A DNA stretch of 64,000 nucleotides, from NCBI GenBank assembly GCA_948146395.1, contig OX411554.1:38851730-38915729 (forward strand). The letters run 5' to 3'. Position 1 is the first letter of the stretch, and each line of letters begins with the position of its first letter. Positions 22,788 through 33,228 of this stretch are shown piece after piece. The translations under genes and the position numbers were made by a program. The notes under the pieces are model-generated. The model had not been told where the DNA came from. It saw only the letters and a list, made by a program, of their open reading frames with translations, and made no database searches. The stretch is from Fragum whitleyi. Lineage: Eukaryota > Mollusca > Bivalvia > Cardiida > Cardiidae.

Positions 22788-25597
22788 CTGATGAAGATAA
22801 AATAAAACAGTGATTGAATTCGAAAGACAACTACAATTATTTGTAATTCGTGAAGGAAAGAAGCTTGTAAGCTTATATTTGTGAGGGACTAAGATAAAAA
22901 ATCAAAGCACAGAAAGTACTGATGGTGGATGTTTCTGTTGGCATACTAGAGTGATTCTTCCATTTGTTGAGAAAAGACCAATTTTACATGTAAAATTACA
23001 ATAAAAGGAAATTGACCTGACCCAAGTTCCTGGATCTTCCTTCAGATATACATTTATCAACATATATCGTCGATTGTCAATCAAACTTCTGTAATTACAA
23101 GGTTTCGATAAATTTCGGCATTATGCCGGGTGTAGTTTAAAGAGTGATTGTCTGAGCCATTAGGTATAAAAGGAAAGGTATCAGTTTTTTTTGTAACACT
23201 AATCGATTCTCCGTGGTCACAATCAATATTCTGTTGTTATCTGCTTGAAAAATTCAATAAAGGGATGCTTAATTAATTGTCCGCAATTTTCATTTTCAAA
23301 TGATAAAAAGAAAGAGTAAAAACGAAAAATAATTGCAGAAACTCTTGAGATTGAATGTCGCGTGTTGAAAAGTGGCGTTAAACCCCATTGCATAAGCTTT
23401 TATCGCACGATCTAACTGCTTTACATTACCTGCTCGTTTCCTATTGTATCCGTAATCATGTCTGTGATCTAGGTTATTATACCATTATTAGAAGTAGTAA
23501 CAGGGGAGGTTACCATTCAAGGAATTCCATTACCAAGTTTTCATTAGTGACCTCCCATAGACCATTGGGAAACAAGGGGAAAATTACTCACTCTGCCTGA
23601 AAAGTAGTTCTACGCAAGCAGAACGTTCACCCGATCTCAGAATTGAATATGATTTCACACTAAAAAGATGCTTTTGAGGTTTCAACAAGTTATATAGAAT
23701 CCTTGTTTCACTCCATTTATAAAATGCATAGTTGTCAGACGGATGCAATTCTTGAAAAAGAGTAAATTGAATCTAAGTGAGCACTACTGTTTTGAAAACC
23801 AATTAACATCTGACAGGATTGTTCTTACACGGTATTAACACTGGTGAACGTAAACGCCCACCAAAAAGGGGGATATTCAGAAATTCGGTACTTTCACAGT
23901 TAACAAACATTTTAAAAAATGAGGAATGAGTTTGAGTTTTTTGTTTGTTTGAATGGGGTTTTACGCCACTTTCAACAATCTTTCAGTTATATCGCGGCGA
24001 CTGGAGCACCTAACATTGGATTCGTGCCAATTCTCACAACAGTACCACCATCACATCCCATTAATCTAGCCTCCAGCTGCTACTCAATTAGGTCTATGAT
24101 TATTAGTGGGAGACAAGAAGGCGGAAAGGATGAGTGGCACCGGGAGAATGAGTTTGAGGAGTAAGTTTTGAGTGAAACTAAAGGGAGGTCTGAATGTTGA
24201 AAACTGTAATTACATTAAAACGCATTTGAACTCACCCGTGCCTGATAACGTGTACGTTTCATTGAATTTTTCCGTTCCCCAGCTATTAGCCGTGTGGTAC
24301 CTCCACTGCAGTACGCATGCGCTGCACCGCACGCCATCTGGTAGCTTTATGGTGTTTTTATAACAAACTGGGAAGTCGCCGATGTAAAGCTTTGTATGCC
24401 CGGTCCTATTGGTAAGAACATGTTTATCAAAACAGTCTTGGCCTACTTGTTTCCTTGGATCGTCATTTTGACAGAGTTTGAATTGGAACCATCCCTTGTG
24501 ATTTGCCGTGATGTGAACTACTGTCTCTATTTCTTGCCCCACTTCGTACCTCCGTCCGATCATCCCCGTGGCATATTTCCCGTTTGGTGCCTCATTTTCC
24601 CTTGCTTGATCGTATGGGTCTCCACAAACCCCGCATTTGCCCCCATTTTTATTAAACTGGGTCTAGAAATTGAAAAGAAAATAATCAATTTCAATGAAAG
24701 AAACTCTAAACATTATCATGATGTAATTAAGAAAATGTTCGAAAATGTAGTTGAAGCGAGTTTACTTTACTGTACATTTTAGAAAATGTGAACTTTTGAT
24801 TTTATTTCTTTATAGAGTCGGTCAGAAAATACACTTCATTGTAATAAAAACTAATTGTTCTTTTGATGAGATTGACATGTTAATGATCATTTCAAAAATC
24901 TTTGTAATAGGTTTCATCCTATATATAGATATGGCCTGTAATATTAATCTGTGACAGTCGGCCATCAAAATAAAAAAAAAAGAATTGTGATGAGACTCCA
25001 TCAGAATGAAAAATGACGATAGGCCATCGAGGTGAAATTGTAATTGTGACGAGATTCCATCAGAATGAATATTGACGGTTAACCATCAAAATAAAAATAA
25101 TAACTGTGACAAGATTCCATCAGAATATTTAGTGCCAGTTAGCATTCCAAAACGAAAATAATAATGTGACGAGATTCCGTCTGATTGAATAGTTACGACA
25201 GTGGCGACGTCTTGTAGACCCGTAAGGTCTCAAAGTATAAATTTAGACTGTCAGACAATCGTCTAATTGTACTTTCTTGCCCGAAGGCTATTTAATTTTT
25301 CGCACCTCACTCACATGTCCAGTTGTTGGAAATGCCACGCATGTGTTCGTTTGTTTTTGCTTGAATAAATTGGCTGAGTTTTCCAATTGATGCCTAGCAA
25401 AGTTTAGATAGTATAATTCAAACTTGGCTTACCGAGAATCCGCCACAGAAAAGCTGGTTGTCGTTATAATTAGTTGGTGTATTAAAACCTTGTCGCCACA
25501 TCGTAGACCTAGACGGAGGCTCAACGAAACGACCGTGACCCCTGATCAGCCTGCACATAGCAAGTGTCATAACCAGTTGATAGAGGGTTTTCATCAT
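22468..25597 (-). CDS. AA15-family lytic polysaccharide monooxygenase, 3 coding exons, 303 aa
   Basis: Spliced minus-strand gene: exons 25597-25433, 24662-24236 and 22787-22468 (912 nt with stop), junction phases 0 and 1, all GT/AG. Residues 1-20 are a signal peptide (MMKTLYQLVMTLAMCRLIRG), exposing H21 as mature N-terminus in HGRFVEPPSRS, as LPMOs require. H110 (TANHKG) is the second His-brace ligand. CGVCGDPY (65-72), KYATG (84-88), CSACVLQWRYHTANSWG (168-184) and EEFYGCADIAI (203-213, with the probable axial aromatic F205 or Y206) are AA15 signatures. After the ~200-residue catalytic domain come a Gly/Pro/Thr linker (about 229-268), CNCPC (273-277) and a hydrophobic tail (289-303), suggesting GPI or membrane anchoring. 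The family is copper-dependent and oxidatively cleaves chitin or cellulose outside the cell; substrate cannot be read here. An acceptor-like TTAATTACAG about 20 nt before the ATG implies a 5' UTR intron. An upstream Met at 25636 is less likely. Confidence 0.92.
23347..23391 (+). mobile_element. SINE tail fragment in LPMO intron 2
   Basis: GTTGAAAAGTGGCGTTAAAC followed by CCCATTG matches the conserved 3' tail only. Confidence 0.6.
23942..24140 (-). mobile_element. 5'-truncated SINE of the same family in LPMO intron 2
   Basis: Carries the tail (complement of GGGGTTTTACGCCACTTTCA) and body up to the GTGGGAGACAAG region, but lacks the tRNA-like head. It lies between LPMO exons 2 and 3 and is oriented with the gene. 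Confidence 0.8.
24143..24190 (+). mobile_element. M1 fragment in LPMO intron 2
   Basis: AGTTTTGAGTGAAACTAAAG then GGAGG matches the M1 left half next to its centre. It ends 46 bp before the donor of exon 2. Confidence 0.55.
24236..24662 (-). CDS. AA15 LPMO coding exon 2 (catalytic core, second His)
   Basis: 427 nt. The acceptor TTTCTAG precedes ACC CAG TTT, phase 0, matching exon 1; the donor GTGAGT follows ACG G, leaving phase 1. It encodes residues 56-197 plus the first base of codon 198, with eight cysteines, H110 and the conserved W-R-Y-x3-N-S-W-G block. One N-glycosylation sequon (NRT) and a second (NET) are visible, fitting a secreted protein. Confidence 0.92.
24951..25200. repeat. ~60-bp tandem repeat in LPMO intron 1
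   Basis: Units keyed on GTGACGAGATTCCATCAGAA start near 24987, 25046, 25106 and 25165, with a partial unit from 24951. Spacing is 59-60 bp. It lies inside the intron between exons 1 and 2 and has no coding potential I can see. Confidence 0.8.
25202..25350. repeat. M6 MITE fragment in LPMO intron 1
   Basis: Half copy of the family at 20323-20571 and 55095-55338. It shares AAGGTCTCAAAGTAT and the terminal region GTTGTTGGAAATGCCACGC. It is truncated at its left side. Confidence 0.65.
25433..25597 (-). CDS. AA15 LPMO coding exon 1 (signal peptide, mature N-terminal His)
   Basis: 165 nt, 55 codons, ending CGGFS before donor GTAAGC in phase 0. It carries the signal peptide, the copper-ligand H21 and the motif TMWRQGFNTPTNYNDN typical of AA15. 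The ATG at 25597 lies just downstream of an acceptor-like AG near 25617, so I chose it over the Met 39 nt further upstream, which would put 13 non-hydrophobic residues before the signal sequence. Confidence 0.9.
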
Positions 25598-25653
25598 GTA
25601 GCCTTGTACTCCTGTAATTAAAGATGGAAAGTGCATTAGTTTGAACTGTTTTG

Positions 25654-25920
25654 CACAGTTAGTTACATCGTGAAATTGACGAGCTGAATGATATTGGAAT
25701 GATTTCGGAATGAAATTGAATGAGCGCGATGAGTGATTTTCAAATCAAATGAAGTTAAAAGCAGGTGACCCAATAAAGTTTATTTCGTTCAAGAAGAACA
25801 AAATTAGTGATATTTATAACCTCCCTTTGATAAAATATGCCTACAGGTTCTATGAAAAGCTTGTTATGTCTTTACGAACCTATCAGACGCTTAAGTTCAA
25901 TTAAGTCAGTGAAATCGTGT
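25654..25920 (+). mobile_element. M1 MITE, 3'-truncated, just upstream of LPMO exon 1
   Basis: CACAGTTAGTTACATCGTGA at left; truncated after GTCAGTGAAATCG. It lies about 35 bp upstream (in gene sense) of the putative acceptor of the LPMO start exon, hence inside a 5' intron or the promoter. Confidence 0.8.
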
Positions 25921-25942
25921 GCTTACTATTACACCAGCCAAA

Positions 25943-26062
25943 CGTTAAGGATCACAAAAAGGTGCAAACAGTTTTTCATTTATACCCCACTTTGCATGTT
26001 CACTTGTGTGCAAACGGGGTATAATTGGCAAACTATTGACACCGTTTTGTCATCCTGAACGT
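25943..26062. mobile_element. M3 MITE, copy 2 (left end decayed)
   Basis: AAAAGGTGCAAACAGTTTTT to TTTTGTCATCCTGAACGT. Confidence 0.8.
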
Positions 26063-26189
26063 AGGGCAGAACAACACTGAGCTTCACCCGAGCACCACCT
26101 GCTCACCTAACTGTAGTCTCCTCTACTTATCATACGTCCATTTGTGCGAGACCAATGACTTTTGTTACAACGACTCTTGTCAAGTGCAA

Positions 26190-26272
26190 ATTGAAACTTT
26201 GCCGAGTCGTGGTTCGAACTCATGACTCCAGAGTTGACGGTCTAATGTGTTACCCGTGCGAAAGCTTGACTT
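26190..26272 (-). mobile_element. tRNA-like SINE head fragment
   Basis: The complement carries GGGTAACACATTAGACCGTC and the B-box-like GAGTTCGAACCACGAC. There is no recognisable tail. It is a degenerate retroposon rather than a gene. Confidence 0.45.
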
Positions 26273-26382
26273 GGCTATAATGGTACAAAACAAAGCGATG
26301 ACACTCGTACACTAATCTGAAAGTAAGTCGAGTGTAACCCATCATGCGAAACAGGACTGACTTGGAAAAGCGAAAAAATATT

Positions 26383-26532
26383 GATCCTGCTGAGACCTTG
26401 TTGGACTGTAGAAAAAAGAACAACGCATTATAGATCCTGCTCAGACCTTGTTGGCATGTAGAAAAAAGAACAACGCATAATAGATCCTGCTCAGACCTTG
26501 TTGTGTTGTAGAAAAAAGAACAGAAAAAGGTT
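26383..26532. repeat. 50-bp tandem repeat, three units
   Basis: GATCCTGCTCAGACCTTGTT begins at 26383, 26433 and 26483, each followed by GTAGAAAAAAGAACA. Confidence 0.9.
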
Positions 26533-26639
26533 TTGCCTTGTGTCTTTGCATAATCCTCAAATTGGATAAATCAGCCGTAAGTAATAATTTGTGGCGGGTA
26601 AAGAAGACATAAAGGCATACAGACAGATGGGTAAAAGGC

Positions 26640-26860
26640 AAGACAGGGTGGGCGAGACACATTCACAGAGAGTGAGACAGGAAGAGAAACCGTCAGACAG
26701 AAAGTGAGATAGAGAGAGAACAGGGAAGAGAAAGAAAGATAGACAGGCGCATAAACAGACAGTTAGTTAAAAAGGAGAAAGAGGGAAAGAGGGGAGAGGA
26801 GAGGGGTAGATAGACGGACAAAAAGAGAGAATGAAGAAGTAAGAAACTAGTTTTTGTCTT
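26640..26860. repeat. Purine-rich GA/GACA low-complexity stretch
   Basis: Runs such as AGTGAGATAGAGAGAGAACA and GGGAAAGAGGGGAGAGGAGA. No unit period is maintained. Confidence 0.75.
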
Positions 26861-27320
26861 ATGACTATACAAAAATCCGCGTGATAACAATCCATATGAT
26901 ATTCTTTATGATATCACATGGATATTATTATAAAAATGACATAATGCAGTTATTTTTAGAAACTTGCATTTCTGGTAGAAACATCGACGAAAACAAGAAA
27001 ATTAGAGTTTATAAGATAAATAAAACGTACTAAGTGTATTGTATGAAAAAATGTCTAACCTGGTTGTGAAAATTGATAATTGTCTAGGCAGAGCCTCGAT
27101 AATTATCAATTCCCCAAACCTTGTTAGATATTTTTGTCATACAATACACTAAGTACGTACTATATCTATCTTATAGCCTCTATTTACCTTGTTTTGCCTA
27201 ACGAGGTTGTGAGAATTGATAATATCTCGGCAGATCCTCGACAATTATCAATTCCCCAATCTCGTTAGATTTTTTTTCATACAAAACACTAAGGACGTAT
27301 TACATTTAAACATTCTAGAT
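26856..27320 (+). mobile_element. M8 palindromic element, copy with a duplicated hairpin
   Basis: GACTATACAAAAATCCGCGT, ATATGATATTC dyads, AACATCGACGAAAACAAG, GTACTAAGTGTATTGTATGA, then the dyad TTGATAATTGTC/GACAATTATCAA type. A second hairpin of the same kind follows at 27196-27268. Confidence 0.78.
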
Positions 27321-27429
27321 TTAACCAATTTTGTATTATTCCGTATTAACATAAAACGAACCAATATCAGTATGGTCATCTTAGTAACCACTTCCGATTA
27401 GTAAGTCTTACCACGCTGAAAAAAATCCC

Positions 27430-27690
27430 ATTGTAGTTACAATTAGATACATTTTGAAATTGACATTCACCTTTGTCGAAGCTATTCTAAATCGCTTTTT
27501 CAGCGCTCCTTTCATTCATTCAAAAAACTCACTCCAACTAACGCTTCAAAATCAATAAAAAAAGGTAGGATTAAAAAATACATTCAAAAGGAGAGTCACA
27601 AGAAAAATTCGATGGTTTTACTGACTTAAAAGAATTTTATAAGCGTTAGATTGGTTCGTTTAGACATAGAAGCTATTTATTTAGATGTTA
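27430..27690 (-). mobile_element. M1 fragment, one half
   Basis: GAAATTGACATTCACCTTTG through CATAGAAGCTATTTAT; stops before the centre. Confidence 0.75.
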
Positions 27691-27695
27691 ATGAT

Positions 27696-28134
27696 TACAG
27701 TTGATAACATCATGAAATTGACAAGGTAAGCGATTTTGGAATGATTTCATAGTGATGTTGAATGAGTAAGAGGAGCGAGTTTTGAGTGTAATTTAGGGGA
27801 GGTGATCCAATAGAGCTATTTTGTTCAGAATGAACAAAATTAGCGATATGTATTACCGCCCTTTAATAAAATATGCATTAAAGTTCGATAAATAGCTTCC
27901 TATTTCCTCAATAACCAATCAGACGCTTAAAATTTCAATTATGGCAGTAAAATCGCGATTTGGTTTTCGTTTTATTAAATTTGAAGGTAGCTGTTGATCT
28001 TATATTTTTTAGTCATTTTCAGCGTATCAAATGGTTTGGGTGAGTGTTTGAAATGAATGAGTGGAGCGCAGAGTGAGCGATTTAGAATGATTTTGTTCGA
28101 GTTGAATGTCAATTTCACAATGTAACTAACTGTA
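27696..28134 (+). mobile_element. M1 MITE, full length (good reference copy)
   Basis: TACAGTTGATAACATCATGA to CACAATGTAACTAACTGTA, 439 bp, TA at both ends, centre GGGAGGTGATCC and GTATTACCGCCC. Confidence 0.9.
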
Positions 28135-28326
28135 TCATGTTAACTTTCATCTGTGAAGGCTAAACTTGTATTTACCCCTAATCAAACAGGAACGCTCTGT
28201 GTTATGTATGACATTGCTTAACTTCTTTGGTCGTATATTTTATTGAAACTCAGATTGATAAATATGTTGTAAAAGACAATCTGGTGAAATAGACTTAGAC
28301 CATACTACACATATGTGCAGCTTCCC

Positions 28327-28450
28327 TGCGTTCAGGATGTCAAAACGGTGCAAATAGTTTGCCAATTAGACCCCGCTTCGCACGCAAGTACACGTGCGAA
28401 GCGGGGTATAATTGGAAAACTGTTTGCACCGTTTTGTGATCCTGAACACA
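28327..28450. mobile_element. M3 MITE, copy 3 (best preserved)
   Basis: TGCGTTCAGGATGTCAAAAC to GTTTTGTGATCCTGAACACA with near-perfect arms and core CGCACGCAAGTACACGTGCG. Confidence 0.88.
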
Positions 28451-28757
28451 ATGCTGTTCTATGACTATAACTGCTGTCAAACTAGAAAGGAGCCAAACTC
28501 ACTATGAAAAGGGGGAACCTGTTGAAATGTATGAAATCCAAAATCAAATAAAGGGAAATTCTTTGTTTCTCAAAATCCTATTTATCACATTTTTATCCTT
28601 TTCGTTAAGTTTCATATAAATAAAATGCACTTGACAACGTAAAAATGACACACATTCTTTCATATGCAGAAGGTATATTTATCATAGATTGTATTACAAA
28701 GGTTTGGTTTCCATGACGCCCGTACCACCATACTGTTGACTGATCTTAACCCTAGAT

Positions 28758-28930
28758 ATACAACTTATCATCGTGAAAATGCCATTCACTTCGTTCAAAA
28801 CATTTTCTAAATCGCATTGAAATCACTCACTCTTGTCACTTAAAAACGCTCCGAAATCGTTGAAAAACACGCCGAAATCGTCCAAGACGATCAAAATTTC
28901 ATACAAGTGGTCGAATCACTGCTCGATTTT
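28758..28930 (-). mobile_element. M1 fragment
   Basis: CATCGTGAAAATGCCATTCA to TCGAATCACTGCTCGATTTT, then an AAT-rich microsatellite. Confidence 0.65.
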
Positions 28931-28975
28931 AATAATAATAATAATGAAAATAATTATAATAATAACAATAATATC
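28931..28975. repeat. AAT/ATAAT microsatellite
   Basis: TAATAATAATAATGAAAATA and ATAATAATAACAATAATAT, just after an M1 fragment. Confidence 0.85.
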
Positions 28976-30360
28976 ATATGTAACGAAGGTTACTTATTAA
29001 GTCATCATTACGAAACGACATCATCTGGTTTGGGCCACAAATAATGCTGATTTAGTCCCAACGACGTAACCCAACGACGTTAAGGACGTTTTAACATTTT
29101 GCACGCTGCATAGGCCATAGCAAAGTAAAGTTTTGCATGGGAGCCTTTCTTTAATAATCATACAATAGGGAAACACACTAAAAAGGTTGGTAGGAAATGT
29201 TTTAGTTCACCGGGAAGTGTTTTCAACGACGCCATTTTGAACAGTTGAAACAACGTTGTGCTGACCCCTTTTTAAAAAAAGAAAATCTATGCGCAATGTC
29301 AATAAGATGGAAACTGTGAACAAGTATGCATGATTTTCGTCTATTAAATTTTGCCCTCGCTTGGATTAGACTGAGTCGTAACTAGCTAATCTCGGTACGT
29401 GCATGTTTTTTGTTTTTTTTTTTTTTTTTTGTTTTTTTTTTATTCTTAGACCGTAGTTGTTAGACCGTCGATCGAAGTTTTACAAAACTACCGCACATTA
29501 ACCGTTAACTCAACAAAATTGTACATCTATTCATGTTCTACTTCTCACAAAAAAGATTTTGCCTTAATTGCATACTCGTGAAACCGGACAAGTCTTTTAT
29601 CAATTAGTATAGATATACGTACATACGGTAAAAGGGTCTGGCTTCCCCCCCCCCCCCCATTCCGCATTTTACGATCATGTTTTAAAATCAGTCACAAAAA
29701 AGAGTTTTCAAAGGAACGTTTCCGGTCATGTTCGGTCCAAATTCTCGAAACGTCTTTTCTAAAGAATTGCATGGAGATTTTCTAACCACATCCCGTATTG
29801 TCAGCTCGTCAAAAACCGAGAATTTAAATAAGAGTATCACTCACGTTTGCCACCGCTCGGCTACAGTTGTTGGATTATACAGTAGATCAAGCTCGTAAAG
29901 AGAGCGGACATGTAACTCTATAAATATGCTACAAATCAGAGTCGATATTGATCACATACTTTAAAACCTTTATTTGATAAATAGTAAAAATCTTCTCTGA
30001 CAGCAACGATTCAGTAAATGTGTTTGGCTTTGAAACGAATCATAAAAAGCTAAATACAAATAAATGGAATACAGTACCTTATAAATAAACAAGTCGACCA
30101 AATCATCAAATTTATCTCATCTTACAAACATCCTACATTCGAAATGAGAAATACTCCCAAAATCACGGATTTAATTGTAAGTCTTCATCCTTCGTACATG
30201 ACTGAATTACACACTTTCATTTTAGGGTAAAATAATATGGCGAATACTAAGCAACATTTGGAATCTCAAATAAAACCAACAGAAAATACACTCTACCAAA
30301 GATTTATGAGTTTTTTGGTAGGTGATCGGATTGGATAAAATGCCTTTTCCGTGAACGATT
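28975..30360. other. AT-rich, no gene seen
   Basis: Poly-T at about 29408-29440 and poly-C at 29645-29660. No repeats shared with the rest of the window. Confidence 0.45.
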
Positions 30361-30367
30361 ATAATAA

Positions 30368-30475
30368 CATAATGAAAATGGCAATGTGAATGATTTTGGA
30401 ACGATTTTAAGTTGGTATCGAATGAGTGGGTGGAGAAAGTTTTTAATAAAATTTAAATGCTATTTGAGCAAACTG
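30368..30475 (+). mobile_element. M1 fragment abutting the 8.5-kb element
   Basis: TAACATAATGAAAATGGCAA to about GAAAGTTTTTAATAAAATTT; cut off just before the long inverted repeat. Confidence 0.6.
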
Positions 30476-30487
30476 CGCTCACTACAA

Positions 30488-31150
30488 TAGTGCGGTGCCT
30501 TGTGTAATCCCGTAAGATTTTCGTGCTGAAATTGATATTTTGTGTTTAATTGATTGTTTAGGGGTCAAGCAATCGGAAACTATGCGGGTCCAAATTTTTC
30601 GGATCTGTTCCCCGATTTTATGGGCTCTCAAAGGAGCCCATATGGGCAAAATGGGTATTTTCCTAATACTAGGTTCAAAAGAGGCGTTTTTTTTTGTTCT
30701 TCTTAAATGTTTTCTTTGGGTTAACAATGTATTGAGTGTTAGAACATTCTAGAAAATACAGTAACCCATTTTTCAAAAGCTTTTCCACTATTTTTGGGCT
30801 CTCACAGAGCCCAAAATAGCAATTTTGGCTGTTTCCTAATAATGGGTTAAGGAAAAACATTTTTTTGTCTAGAGATGATTTTTTAAGCTCTGTTTGGTAT
30901 AAAGTGCTGGTTAGTATTGAAATACTTGCAGGTCCATGTTCTCTATAACCATTTTAGGATTTTATGGGCTCTCCGTCATAATAGCCCATGTGAACTGATT
31001 TGGGTGTTTTTTGAATAAGTGTCAAAAAAGGTTATTTTCATTGCGGTTGAATCGTTCTCCAATTACTTTCAGCACTTTATTGTATTTAAGATAGCTTTGG
31101 TATAATAAACAGTAAGCCCGTATTTAAAGTCTAATATTCCTTTTGATTGG
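30488..31150. repeat. Left long inverted repeat of the 8.5-kb element
   Basis: It pairs with the complement of 38347-39023. Dyads are spaced about 170-180 bp. Homology fades after about 31170, where the 980-bp tandem duplication has already begun at 31111. Confidence 0.75.
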
Positions 31151-32090
31151 CTTGCAAAGGATCCCATAGGAGCCGGACAATGAGTTGCCGAAGTTAGGTT
31201 TAAAGAACATCGGCACTTCTTATGGTGTTCAAGGGTACCAACATTGCTGCAAATGATTCTTTAATGGTTGAAACAAAATGTCAATCGAAATTCTCTTAAC
31301 CAACTACGAGATGTTTAATCAATTTAACTGGATCTTAATGAGCCAATATGAACCAGCACGGACACTTTGCCTAATAATGGGTGGGAGAAAATCAATTTCT
31401 TTTCTTAAACATTTCTCGAGCCTCATTAAATTAAGAAGGGTTATGATGAGGGTAGAATTAAAAAAAATGAATCAAATATCAAAAAGCCCACACATGATTA
31501 TTGGCGCTTGGTGAAGCTCAAAATATATGTGCAGGTTTTAATATCCTCCAAATAAATGAAATAACTACTCTATAGTTTGAAGCTTTCTTAAACAAGTCTA
31601 AAATCATTGTAGTCGAAAACCTAAAATATGTAACCCCGGTCGATTGTATAAAACTCGCTATATTAATCAAAGCTGCTCTTTCACAGATTGGGAAATTCGA
31701 TTTTTGATATTTTTTTTATTAATCGGAAATTATGACTTTATCGTGTAAAAGACTCTACAATAAAACGATTCGATCTTGTAAGACAAAAAAAAGACAGATA
31801 TTCCTGAATTTGGCGGAAATCCATTCTGAAAAAATAAAGCGACTACTAACCCTAAAAGATTATTCTTAAATTTTGAGTCAACTATTTACGCATGCAATTC
31901 CTTCTGTGTGTCCCATTCTTTCAAAGGCCAAAGTCGAAGTATTTGTGAATTAGGGAACTTCATATCGAAACATGAGAAAAATGAAACATTATACATGAGA
32001 ATTAACAATTTCGAAATTTATAGCCTGGATATAAAAAGACTGGTTCGTCACTGACCTTGCCGATTCAAACATTCAAACTACTTTTTTTTT
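31111..32090. repeat. 980-bp tandem duplication, copy 1
   Basis: Starts AGTAAGCCCGTATTTAAAG and ends at a T-run. Copy 2 follows directly at 32091. Differences found by eye are one substitution (AAAATATATG versus AAAACATATG) and length changes in A/T runs. A short frame reading MSIEILLTNYEMFNQF occurs in both copies but resembles no known protein. Confidence 0.95.
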
Positions 32091-33070
32091 AGTAAGCCCG
32101 TATTTAAAGTCTAATATTCCTTTTGATTGGCTTGCAAAGGATCCCATAGGAGCCGGACAATGAGTTGCCGAAGTTAGGTTTAAAGAACATCGGCACTTCT
32201 TATGGTGTTCAAGGGTACCAACATTGCTGCAAATGATTCTTTAATGGTTGAAACAAAATGTCAATCGAAATTCTCTTAACCAACTACGAGATGTTTAATC
32301 AATTTAACTGGATCTTAATGAGCCAATATGAACCAGCACGGACACTTTGCCTAATAATGGGTGGGAGAAAATCAATTTCTTTTCTTAAACATTTCTCGAG
32401 CCTCATTAAATTAAGAAGGGTTATGATGAGGGTAGAATTAAAAAAAAAATGAATCAAATATCAAAAAGCCCACACATGATTATTGGCGCTTGGTGAAGCT
32501 CAAAACATATGTGCAGGTTTTAATATCCTCCAAATAAATGAAATAACTACTCTATAGTTTGAAGCTTTCTTAAACAAGTCTAAAATCATTGTAGTCGAAA
32601 ACCTAAAATATGTAACCCCGGTCGATTGTATAAAACTCGCTATATTAATCAAAGCTGCTCTTTCACAGATTGGGAAATTCGATTTTTGATATTTTTTTAT
32701 TAATCGGAAATTATGACTTTATCGTGTAAAAGACTCTACAATAAAACGATTCGATCTTGTAAGACAAAAAAAGACAGATATTCCTGAATTTGGCGGAAAT
32801 CCATTCTGAAAAAATAAAGCGACTACTAACCCTAAAAGATTATTCTTAAATTTTGAGTCAACTATTTACGCATGCAATTCCTTCTGTGTGTCCCATTCTT
32901 TCAAAGGCCAAAGTCGAAGTATTTGTGAATTAGGGAACTTCATATCGAAACATGAGAAAAATGAAACATTATACATGAGAATTAACAATTTCGAAATTTA
33001 TAGCCTGGATATAAAAAGACTGGTTCGTCACTGACCTTGCCGATTCAAACATTCAAACTACTTTTTTTTT
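32091..33070. repeat. 980-bp tandem duplication, copy 2
   Basis: Near-identical to 31111-32090. The second copy of the short frame is shifted by one extra A in an A-run, which argues against coding function. Confidence 0.95.
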
Positions 33071-33228
33071 TAAATGGGTTGTTGTTAGTGCCATACCCAT
33101 GTGCAATTTTTAAACATCGAAAAATGCACACGTTTCCGAATCTATGAACCAGATTTGTCATTGTTCTAGATGAAGAACTGTGAAAGAGTAGCTTTAAGCA
33201 CACAGCCATAGTCACCACACCTTTTTAG
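33071..33228. other. Short spacer between tandem duplication and 2.5-kb element
   Basis: About 160 bp with no coding frame or repeat match seen. Confidence 0.4.

Noticed and set aside
30488..30510. CACTA (EnSpm) element ends
   Set aside because: CACTAC occurs near the left end and CACTA near the right, but they are not in matching positions relative to the inverted repeats.
31278..31514. Small protein conserved in two copies (MSIEILLTNYEMF...)
   Set aside because: Conservation is explained by the recent 980-bp duplication, and the second copy is frameshifted by a homopolymer change.
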